From Welwitschia mirabilis (Eukaryota > Gnetophyta > Gnetopsida > Welwitschiales), in the NCBI GenBank assembly GCA_051453625.1, contig JBOZIK010000001.1, positions 237,366,247 through 237,394,660 of the forward strand: a DNA stretch of 28,414 nt. Reading direction: 5' to 3'. Positions 21,589-28,414 of this stretch are shown one piece after another. The notes beneath the pieces are model-generated. The model saw only the letters and a program-made list of their open reading frames with translations. It had not been told where the DNA came from and made no database searches. How positions within the stretch are numbered: position 1 is the stretch's first letter; each line of letters opens with the position of its first letter. Both the position numbers and the translations under genes were made by a program.

Positions 21589-22125
21589 TGGTCGACTCCA
21601 TAAAAATCCGGTTGACTCCATGTGGTATCATAGGCTACATAAGTTGCCTGAGTGAGAAATTTAGTTACTTCAATTTCTTATGGCTTCTTGTTTAGTTGAC
21701 CCTATTTGGGTCCAATTGACCCCAGTCTAGTCACCCTCTATTCATCTCATGATCTATTTCTTTGATAAAAATTTCTTTTCAATTTCCTACATTGAGTTTG
21801 GTCAACCTCTTCAGGTGTTTAATTGATTCCATAATGATTAGTTTAGGTATACCAGCTGCATAGTGCTCAAATCCAGTCAACCCCATAATAGGTCTAGTTG
21901 ACCCCTTATCATTCAGTCTGGGTACTACTTATTAGGTTCTCAAATCTAGTTAATCCCATAAAGGTCTGATCGATCCCTTTTCATTTGATCGAAATACACT
22001 AGTTTTTGAGGTTATAGGTCTAGTTGACCTCATAAAAATCTGCTTAACCCCTCTGGATGCAATTATTTTTTCTATCTGCTTCAGGTGCGGTCGATCCCTT
22101 GAAAATCTGTTTGATCCTATCTTGA
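21589..22125. repeat. GTCGAC/GTTGAC motif cluster in U3 (5' LTR)
   Basis: About fourteen copies, for example GGTCGACTCC, GGTTGACTCC, AGTTGACCC, AATTGACCCC, GTCAACCTC, AGTCAACCCC, GATCGATCCC, GGTCGATCCC. Several are followed by CATAAAAATC or CATAATG, giving a loose repeat of about 40 bp. Confidence 0.6.
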
Positions 22126-22282
22126 GGGTAAATAAACTGATAAGTTTCTAGTACGCAGAAGTTGACAATTTTAGTTTCATATTTTAACTTGCAAGTAATT
22201 TAACATCTTATAGATAATATAGATAAAATTTACTATATAGAAAACATTAGTTTATCATCAATTAGTAAAATATAATCCAACA

Positions 22283-22287
22283 TCATC
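22283..22287. repeat. Target-site duplication, right copy
   Basis: TCATC immediately follows the LTR end CCAACA and matches 12200-12204 exactly. Confidence 0.88.
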
Positions 22288-24110
22288 AACAAGGAATTGA
22301 TACAAATTTTGAAGAATTTTCCTAAATGTCCTACTTAAACATATTACTATAGAATAAATGAATGCTATGGACATACAAAAATCATAAAAATGTAACTCTA
22401 ATGGCTCATGAAATGAAACTATGTATGCATATTACAGAAACAGTAATAATGAACTATCATGATAGGCTTAAGTAGTGCTATTTTCCAAAACATAATGTAT
22501 CCAACTTCATTAGTATCATAAAAACACTAAAGGATAAAAGTAAATATAGCACAATTTGAATGATCCAAAAACATGGCTATGGAAAAACATGTGAGTCTAC
22601 TACTAGATCTTATAAGATAAATTTCATGAATTCTTCAAAAAATTATTCAAAAAACATAAAAAACTCATCATCATAAAAGCACAGAAATTAAAAACTTTTT
22701 TCTAATAAGTATAGATTAATTCTTAGAAAGATGTCTTACCCCTCCATAGGAGAAGTAGAACATCCTGAATTATACTAGGAATAAAAGAGAAGTGTCATCC
22801 CCGCTATTGTTGGAATGAAAGATGTGGGATAATAGTCATTAAAGCTGCTATTTAGAGAGGAAGGTGAAGACAAAAAATCCAAAAAAACCAAATAATACAA
22901 AAAAAAATAGTAAACAAAGAAAAAGATAAGAAATAGCCTGAAAAGCAACTGCATAATGGAGAAGATAAAGGTGATAGTAGAGGAAAATGCACTAAATGGA
23001 AAGAAGTAATGCTCAAATATGCCTCAAAAGTTCTTAAGCATATGAAAAACTAGAACTCATCAAATGATGGAAACCTATTAGAAAGAAATAACAATCCTCT
23101 AAAAAAATTTATGGATAAATAAAAAGAAACTAGAAAATGATGAGGTCCATAATATAATGCTAAAAAAGTATGAAGAATAACTTTGAAAATCTAATAAAAC
23201 AACTAAATAAAAATAAAAATGAAAATGGATAACTAGGAACATAAAGAAGATTACTTTCTTACCATAAATGCTAAGCTAAAAAATTCCCTTAGTAGTAATC
23301 ATAAAATCACTTGAATGATGCATGACATAATGTAAAAATTTATAAAATTCCACTTGAATAGGCAATGGTTATAATGATGTCAAGTATGGTAATGTTATAA
23401 AACAATGAATGACAACATAAAAAGTCGTTTTAAAATAGGAACTTATAAGTTAATATATCAAAACAATTACTAGAATTTAGAAAGTAGAGTGATCATGTTA
23501 AAATACTAGTAACAAAAAGCAATTTATTTTTCATGATGAGGGGAGTGTAACCACTGTAAAATGCGTAAGTACCTATACAACATGGCCAATTAACCCTCCA
23601 ATGGAGTTCTCACAACTACCATATCACACTGCCAAAGGTCCCTTTCAGGAATATTTTCTTCGCTTGATTATAGTAGGACATCATGATTACCATGTTTTGA
23701 GAGATACAACATGAAAGAGCATGGTTCTTCTTCTTCTTCTTCTTCTTCTTCTTCTTCTTCTTTTTAAGTATCAGTCCACATGACCAAGTACTTGTAAGGA
23801 TAAAAGTGAAGGAATGAGATGAGTAATAAAGTAAGATCATGTAAAAAAAAAAAATAACTAATTTACTCATATCATTAAAAGAAAACAAAAGAACTAAGGC
23901 ATCTTCCTTCTAAAATAAAGTTAATAGAGACACAAATGTCTAAAAATTGGATGAAGTCAATTTTATCATTGAAAATGCCTAAGTAAAATATTAATAATCA
24001 TGGAAACTTTACACATAAATACATATGTCAAGTTAAAGATATTTAAGTGATAACATGCTATTGACATAAGGATAAGAAAGAATTTAGATAATAACAAAAG
24101 GAAGATCCTC
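22288..24110. other. DNA between the copia element and the gypsy pol
   Basis: No gene is recognised. In the gypsy orientation this would be the region 3' of pol, where an env-like frame, polypurine tract and LTR could lie, but I could identify none. A less A+T-rich island (about 23540-23720) can be read for some 45 codons without stop on the plus strand, with no known motif. Around 22794-22839 the minus strand resembles a short part of the pre-RT region seen again at 28213-28255. Confidence 0.5.
23725..23760. repeat. (TTC)12 microsatellite
   Basis: Twelve perfect TTC units followed by a short T run. The 90-codon minus-strand frame across it (23616-23888) owes its poly-lysine stretch to this repeat and is not a gene. 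Confidence 0.95.
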
Positions 24111-24904
24111 CTAATGAAGAAGGGCTTCCAAAATAAGTTCTTCTATCATATTCAAGGTTTCATTAGGAGATGACTCATAAAGTTTTAACCTTTATCCATT
24201 AACCTTTTGAATTTCTTTAGTATTTAGATTAGAGATTTTAACTAAGCCATTTGAATGTACTTTTTTGATAAGATACAGACCTAATCATTTAGAAGTTAAC
24301 TTGTTGTATTGGAGCTGTATCTGTGTGTTATATAAAAGGACAAGTTGACAAGGTTTAAATTGTTTATAAATAATCTTTTTATCATGTCTAAACTTAGCTT
24401 CAATTTTATGAATGAGTAGATGATATAAGGCATGAGTATATTTTTCATCTAAATGGTAGAGATGGGCTAGTTGAATTTTAAGATTTTTACTTAAGTTAAC
24501 AAGATTAAGTTGATGGATGGATCAATAAGAATTATAGAAAACATTAACTGGTAACACACAGNNNNNNNNNNNNNNNNNNNNNNNNNNNNNNNNNNNNNNN
24601 NNNNNNNNNNNNNNNNNNNNNNNNNNNNNNNNNNNNNNNNNNNNNNNNNNNNNNNNNNNNNAGATTAAGTTGATGGATGGATCAATAAGAATTATAGAAA
24701 ACATTAACTGGTAACACACAGAATTTGCTGTACATAAGTTCATAAGGTGAGAAACCTAGAGAGTTATGCCAAGTAGTATAGTAAGCTCGAAGAACATCAT
24801 TAAATTTAGAGGACCAAGTTTTCTTATTGATAGAGACTAATTTTTGAAGCATTTTCTTGATTTCTTTATCTGCATTTTTAGGTTAACCATTAGTTTGGTG
24901 AAGA
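24111..24904 (-). pseudogene. Gypsy integrase C-terminal part
   Basis: The minus strand reads FNDVLRAYYTTWHNSLGFSP with YELMYSKFCVLPVNVFY, the conserved ALWAYRT..SPY.LVYGK..LPVE pattern that follows the DDE core. It then reads through HALYHLLIHKIEAKFRHDKK, FKPCQLVLLYN, YLIKKVHSNGLVKISN and a final RLKLYESSPNETLNM, the GPF/Y-like tail region. The terminal stop is TAG at 24111-24113. The 100-N run at 24562-24661 lies between two identical 60-base blocks (24502-24561 and 24662-24721). At the right end the Glu of the catalytic triad is a Lys codon in this version (near 24876). Confidence 0.85.
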
Positions 24905-25004
24905 NNNNNNNNNNNNNNNNNNNNNNNNNNNNNNNNNNNNNNNNNNNNNNNNNNNNNNNNNNNNNNNNNNNNNNNNNNNNNNNNNNNNNNNNNNNNNNNN
25001 NNNN

Positions 25005-25640
25005 TAAAGCATTTTCTTGATTTATTTATTTGCATTTTCAGCTTAACCATTGGTTTGGTGAAGACAGGCATAAGTAATTCTATGTTCAATACTAATGAAT
25101 AAAAGAAGTTTTCAAAAGAGGTAATTAATAAAATGAGTTTTTTAATCACTAATGATAAATCTTGAAAAACCAAATCATTGAAAAATATGAGTTTGAACAA
25201 AGTTGCAAACAGGTCGAGCATCATTTTAAGTAGTAAGAATAGCTTCAACCCACTCAGTAACATAATCCATTAGCTATAAGGATATAATTTTTTTCATAGG
25301 AAGGTGGTGTAATTGGGCCTATAAAGTCTATTTCCTAATAATTAAAATGTTCACATTCAAGTATGGGTTTGAGGGGCATATCATGAGAACAAGGTAGGCT
25401 ACCATAGCATTAACAAGAATCACACTTCCTAAAAAAGTCAAATAAATATTTGAAAAAAGTAGGCTAATAAGAATTAGAGTGAGGAATTTTAATGATGATC
25501 TTTTAAATACTAAAGTATCCTTCACATACCCTACCATAACAAAGTTTTAAGATTTTTAAGGTTTCCCATTCAAGCACACGTTTATGCATAATTTGATCTT
25601 TGCAATGTCTACAAAGATGGGGTTCATTCCATTGGTAGTC
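25005..25640 (-). pseudogene. Gypsy integrase zinc-binding region and catalytic core
   Basis: Integrase inserts the element's DNA into the genome. The catalytic triad can be located on the minus strand: first Asp in EIDFIGP (25326-25328), second Asp in FIISD (25145-25147) and Glu in AENAN (25037-25039). The second Asp and Glu are 36 codons apart, the canonical D-X35-E spacing, in one frame. The first Asp is out of frame with the second, so a frameshift lies between. Upstream, KCDSC is the CxxC of the zinc-binding domain and HDMPLKPILECE precedes the core. WVEAIL lies between the first and second Asp. In-frame stops fit Trp (TGG to TAG), Gln (CAA to TAA) and Arg (CGA to TGA). Confidence 0.88.
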
Positions 25641-26099
25641 ACTGATCCTATGGATAAAAGTTTTACATTGATTATAGTTCTAATGCTAAAGAGTTCTTAG
25701 AGTTATAAGTTAATTCATAATGTCAGCATACCAAGGAGTAGAGTAAGAAGATAAGATAGCATACAGTTGTTTAATTGTAAAGAGTTGCTCATCAAGAAAA
25801 GAGTCATTGATGGGAGTTTTATTATAAGAGCAAGAAAGTTAAGAAAGATGATCAACAATACTATTATATTTTCCAGCCTTATCAATGATGGCAAGATTAA
25901 ATTCTTGCATTAAAAGAATCCACCTAATAAGTTTGGCACTTGAATTTTTTTTAGTCATGAAATACTGAATGACCACATGATCTATCTAAACATTGATATG
26001 GAAATCAAGAACATAATGTCAAATATGATCTAAATAAGAGATAATAGCAAGTATTTCTCTCTTAGTGGTAATGTAGTTGGATTGGGTACTTGACAAAGT
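25641..26099 (-). pseudogene. Gypsy RNase H, C-terminal half
   Basis: The minus strand reads LSSTQSNYITTKREILAII, the gypsy RNase H Y(S/T)TTEKE motif, then HYVLDFHINV and DHVVIQYFMTKKNSS, then LIRWILLMQEFNLAIIDKAG and a DHLSxL end. This RNase H removes the RNA strand during reverse transcription. The N-terminal part (KVISYLS) lies at 26550-26590, on the other side of a 450-bp block that does not belong between them. Confidence 0.88.
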
Positions 26100-26199
26100 N
26101 NNNNNNNNNNNNNNNNNNNNNNNNNNNNNNNNNNNNNNNNNNNNNNNNNNNNNNNNNNNNNNNNNNNNNNNNNNNNNNNNNNNNNNNNNNNNNNNNNNN

Positions 26200-26539
26200 G
26201 CTGAAGAGTTTTCAAAGTCATAAGTTAATTCATAATGTCAGCATACCAAGGAGCAGGGTAAAAAGATAAGATAGCATACAGTTATTTAATTGTAAAGAGT
26301 TACTCATCAAGAAAAGAGTCATTAATGGGAGTTTTATTATAAGAGCAAGAAATTTAAGAAATATGATCAATAATACTATTATATTTTCCAGCCTTATCAA
26401 TGATGGTAAGGTTAAATTCTTGCATTGAAAGAATCCACCTAATAAGTTTGGCACTTGAATTTTTTTTAGTCATGAGATAATGGATGGTCACATGATCTGT
26501 GTAAACATTGATATGAAAATCAAGAACATAATGTCAAAT
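26200..26539 (-). repeat. Second version of the RNase H C-terminal segment
   Basis: This block repeats about 25687-26030 with around 25 differences in 340 bp, nearly all transitions. It is enclosed by a 100-N and a 10-N run and interrupts the RNase H at a point where the two outer flanks join almost in frame. The open stretch 26230-26454 is a shadow frame of this segment. Confidence 0.85.
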
Positions 26540-26549
26540 NNNNNNNNNN

Positions 26550-27554
26550 TACTAAGATAAGAAATGACTTTGAAACCATTTTCATATTTTTGGTCAAGAA
26601 TCCCTCCCATATCAATGTTGCTTACATTACATATAAGTTTAAAATCTTTATTCCAATTAGGACCTATGACAATATGTTCAGAAGAGATGTTTTCCTTAAG
26701 AGTTTCAAAACTAAGTTGGCATGAATTAGTTCACTCAAATTTAACATCTGTTTCAAGTAAGAAGTGAAGAGGTTTACAACATTTAGCATAGTTAGGAATG
26801 AATCGTCAATAAAAACTAATATGTCTAAGGAAAGATTTAATTTATTTGACATTAGTTAAAGGGTTGATATTTTTAATGATATCTACTTTTGTGGGGTTTA
26901 TCCTAACCCCTTCTTTTAAAATGTTATGATCTAAAATAGTTTCATGTTAAACAAGAAGAAAACTCTTTTTACAACTCAAGTTTAAACCACTTTCAATGCA
27001 TTGATCAAGGACTTTTTCTAATATCATTATGATCTATTTAAAAGTATCATAAAAAATAAATAAGTCATCCATAAAAATTTCAATAGAATCTTCTATCATA
27101 TCAAAAAAATTCCCATCATGACTCATTTAAAGGTTCCAAGGTCATTGCAAAGTCGAAAGTGCATTCATTTAGAAGCAAAGATTCCAAAGGAAGAGACAAA
27201 AGTAGTTCTAGCTTGGTCCTAACTTGCTATACAAATTTGGTTATAACACTATACCCATCAAGAAAACATTAGTAGGCATAACCTTGGATTCTATCAAGAA
27301 CTTGATCAGGAAAGGGTAAAGGGTAATGATCTTTTTTGGTAATGTTATTAATTTTTCTAAAATCGATACACATTCTTCATTTCCCCCCTTTCTTTGGAAC
27401 TACTATTAAAGGATTAATCCACTCAGTATCGTATATGGCATATATAATTTTAGCATTCATAAGTTTAATGATTACATTTTTGATAATTTTTTTAGGGGTT
27501 AGATTTAATCTTCTTTAGGGTTTTCTAATAGGTCTAGCATTATCTTCAAGGTAG
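26550..27554 (-). pseudogene. Gypsy reverse transcriptase
   Basis: On the minus strand: LEDNARPIRKP, IIKLMNAKIIYAI, WINPLIVVPKKGGK, RMCIDFRKINNITKKDHYP, LPFPDQVLDRIQGYAY, CFLDGYS, then after frameshifts a degraded FGIFASK segment, IEIFMDDLFIF with the catalytic FMDD at 27064-27075, ILDHNILKEGVRINPTKVDI and IKSFLRHISFY with RFIPNYAK. This covers fingers, palm and thumb and the connection into RNase H. Only a few residues separate VVPKKGG from RMCIDFR; some Athila members I remember have a longer insert there. Stops and frameshifts occur throughout. Confidence 0.9.
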
Positions 27555-27654
27555 NNNNNNNNNNNNNNNNNNNNNNNNNNNNNNNNNNNNNNNNNNNNNN
27601 NNNNNNNNNNNNNNNNNNNNNNNNNNNNNNNNNNNNNNNNNNNNNNNNNNNNNN

Positions 27655-28020
27655 TTGGTCCTAACTTGCTATACAAATTTGGTTATAACCACTATACCCA
27701 TTAAGAAAACATTAGTAGGCATAACCTTGGATTCTATCAAGAACTTGATCAAGAAAGGGTAAAAGGTAATGATCTTTTTTGGTAATGTTACTAATTTTTC
27801 TAAAATCAATACACATTCTTCATTTCCCCCTTTCTTTGGAACTACTATTAAAGGACTAATACACTCAGTATTTTATATGGCATATATAATTTCAACATTC
27901 ATAAGTTTAATGATTACATCTTTGATAATTTTTTTAGGGGTTAGATTTAGTCTTCTTTGGGGTTTTCTAACAAGTCTAGCATTATCTTCAAGGTAGATTT
28001 TATACTAAACTATGAAAAGA
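27655..28020 (-). repeat. Second version of the RT N-terminal segment
   Basis: It repeats about 27212-27554 across the 100-N run 27555-27654 with few differences (for example CGATAC to CAATAC and GGATTAATC to GGACTAATA). Both versions encode the same RT fingers region, so only one can belong to one polyprotein. Confidence 0.88.
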
Positions 28021-28414
28021 GGAATGGCATATAAGTCTTTATGTGTCTAAGAAAAGGCATTCTTCTTTTAATCTAAAAGTGAGATCAAATTGGATTCTTA
28101 TTGAGAAGTAATAAGATCACTAATAATTAAAGGTTTTGTTTGATTTTTAGAAAGAAAAATGTATTTTAATCCTTAGGGCAGTTTCTTAAGTTCATGGGTG
28201 GTATGATGGGTTGTCATCCCGTCTATTATAGGAATGATAGACATGGGATGATACTCTTCAAAACGTTTTTCTATTAAGTAAAGATGTTGAGATTCTTCTT
28301 ATTCTATGTGTTCTTCATCCTTAGAATCAAAATAGTTTATTTTAGTGGGATCGTCATACAAAGTTATTTCATGTAGCATGATTAATCTCTCTTCTATTGA
28401 TTAATATTGTAAAA
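28021..28414 (-). pseudogene. Gypsy pre-RT segment
   Basis: The minus strand reads HLYLIEKRFEEYHPMSIIP, then HHTTHELKKLP and GLKYIFLSKNQTKPLIISDL, which corresponds to the LKxLPxxLKYxFLG...PVIIS pattern lying between protease and RT in Athila-like elements. A stop after KKLP fits a Gln or Glu codon. The protein continues beyond the window edge. Confidence 0.8.

Larger units (their letters stand above)
12205..22282 (-). mobile_element. Ty1/copia-type LTR retrotransposon, gag-protease only, with an extra ORF
   Basis: The element is complete at both ends: LTRs at 12205-14296 and 20007-22282, TG...CA termini, TCATC target-site duplication, primer-binding site at 19993-20004 and polypurine tract at 14298-14308. 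The order on the minus strand is LTR, primer site, gag (UBN2-type, zinc knuckle), a coiled-coil and second knuckle, aspartic protease, an extra reading frame, polypurine tract, LTR. Integrase, reverse transcriptase and RNase H are absent, and the interval between protease and polypurine tract (about 2 kb) is too short for them. The two-knuckle gag with a coiled coil resembles the SIRE/Maximus lineage (inference). LTRs differ at about a fifth of positions over the first 290 bp, so the insertion is old. The 10.1 kb length is inflated by gaps and gap-flanking repeats. It was probably mobilised in trans, if ever. Confidence 0.85.
20007..22282 (-). repeat. 5' LTR of the copia element
   Basis: On the minus strand it runs from TGTTGGATTATA (22282) to TTCTTGATATTATCA (20007). 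It matches the 3' LTR throughout with about one difference in five bases near the inner end. It contains the same U3 motif cluster, TATATA box and minisatellite. A 126-N gap (20648-20773) sits between two versions of the same block (20104-20647 and 20774 to about 21350). Without one version the LTR is about 1.61 kb. Confidence 0.85.
24111..28414 (-). mobile_element. Ty3/gypsy retrotransposon pol, decayed, cut by the window edge
   Basis: Reading on the minus strand from the right edge: a pre-RT segment, reverse transcriptase, RNase H, integrase zinc-binding region, integrase core and integrase C-terminus, ending at a TAG (24111-24113). RT-RNase H-integrase order defines Ty3/gypsy. The wording of several motifs (LEDNARPIRKP, HYPLPFPDQVLDRIQG, CFLDGYS, HDMPLKPILEC) is closest to the Athila/Tat group as I remember it. 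There is no chromodomain after integrase. Gag, protease and both LTRs are not seen; gag and protease should lie beyond 28414. Many stops fit single transitions at Gln, Arg and Trp codons. N runs at 24562-24661, 24905-25004, 26100-26199, 26540-26549 and 27555-27654 come with repeated flanks. Confidence 0.9.

Noticed and set aside
23616-23888. 90-codon minus-strand frame with poly-lysine
   Set aside because: The lysine run is the (TTC)12 microsatellite; the rest has no family features.
27336-27996. Two similar plus-strand frames (27336-27518 and 27769-27996)
   Set aside because: Their likeness comes from the duplicated RT segment; the coding strand is minus and these are shadows.
1-28414. CRISPR arrays, bacterial operons, tRNA or rRNA genes, prophage
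   Set aside because: No regular spacer-repeat pattern, no cloverleaf or rRNA core sequence, and all recognised families are plant-type.

Overview
This window looks like repeat-dominated, gene-poor plant nuclear DNA. It is very A+T rich (roughly 70 % by eye). Every recognisable coding stretch is broken by stops and frameshifts, and the families present are plant LTR retrotransposons (Ty1/copia and Ty3/gypsy) plus fragments of two plant-type RNA-processing genes. I found no intact protein-coding gene, no tRNA or rRNA, no CRISPR array and nothing bacterial. I cannot place the species.

Layout. 1-6.0 kb: A+T-rich DNA without a recognisable gene, with a primer-binding-site-like motif (2016-2030) and a decayed 37-39 bp tandem repeat (3617-3896). 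6.0-8.5 kb: two host-gene fragments facing each other, a pseudouridine synthase remnant (+, 6028-6306) and a ZNFX1-like SF1 helicase remnant (-, about 6340-8390). 8.5-12.2 kb: featureless DNA except a duplicated, less A+T-rich block near 11.6-11.8 kb. 12205-22282: one old Ty1/copia-type element on the minus strand, delimited by TG...CA LTRs, a perfect 5-bp target-site duplication (TCATC), a decayed tRNA-Met-type primer site and a polypurine tract. It carries gag and aspartic protease, but no integrase, reverse transcriptase or RNase H. The space after protease holds an extra sense-strand reading frame with its own TATA box. 22.3-24.1 kb: flanking DNA with a (TTC)12 microsatellite. 24111-28414: the decayed pol of a Ty3/gypsy element (Athila-like by eye) on the minus strand, running off the right edge.

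Assembly quality dominates interpretation. There are 18 runs of N, most exactly 100, and at 14 of them the sequence on one side repeats the end of the sequence on the other, from identical (60 bp) to about 7 % different. In two places the protein logic argues that these repeats are not real: one splits the gypsy RNase H, and removing them brings both copia LTRs to nearly the same length (about 1.6 kb). Apparent tandem duplications here should be treated as scaffold artefacts until tested.

The most interesting biological signal is the copia element: a gag-protease-only, probably non-autonomous element with an additional reading frame driven by a TATA promoter, upstream of which sits the same GTCGAC/GTTGAC motif cluster that fills the LTR U3 region. 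Decay across the window is mostly C-to-T or G-to-A, as expected for long-methylated plant repeats.
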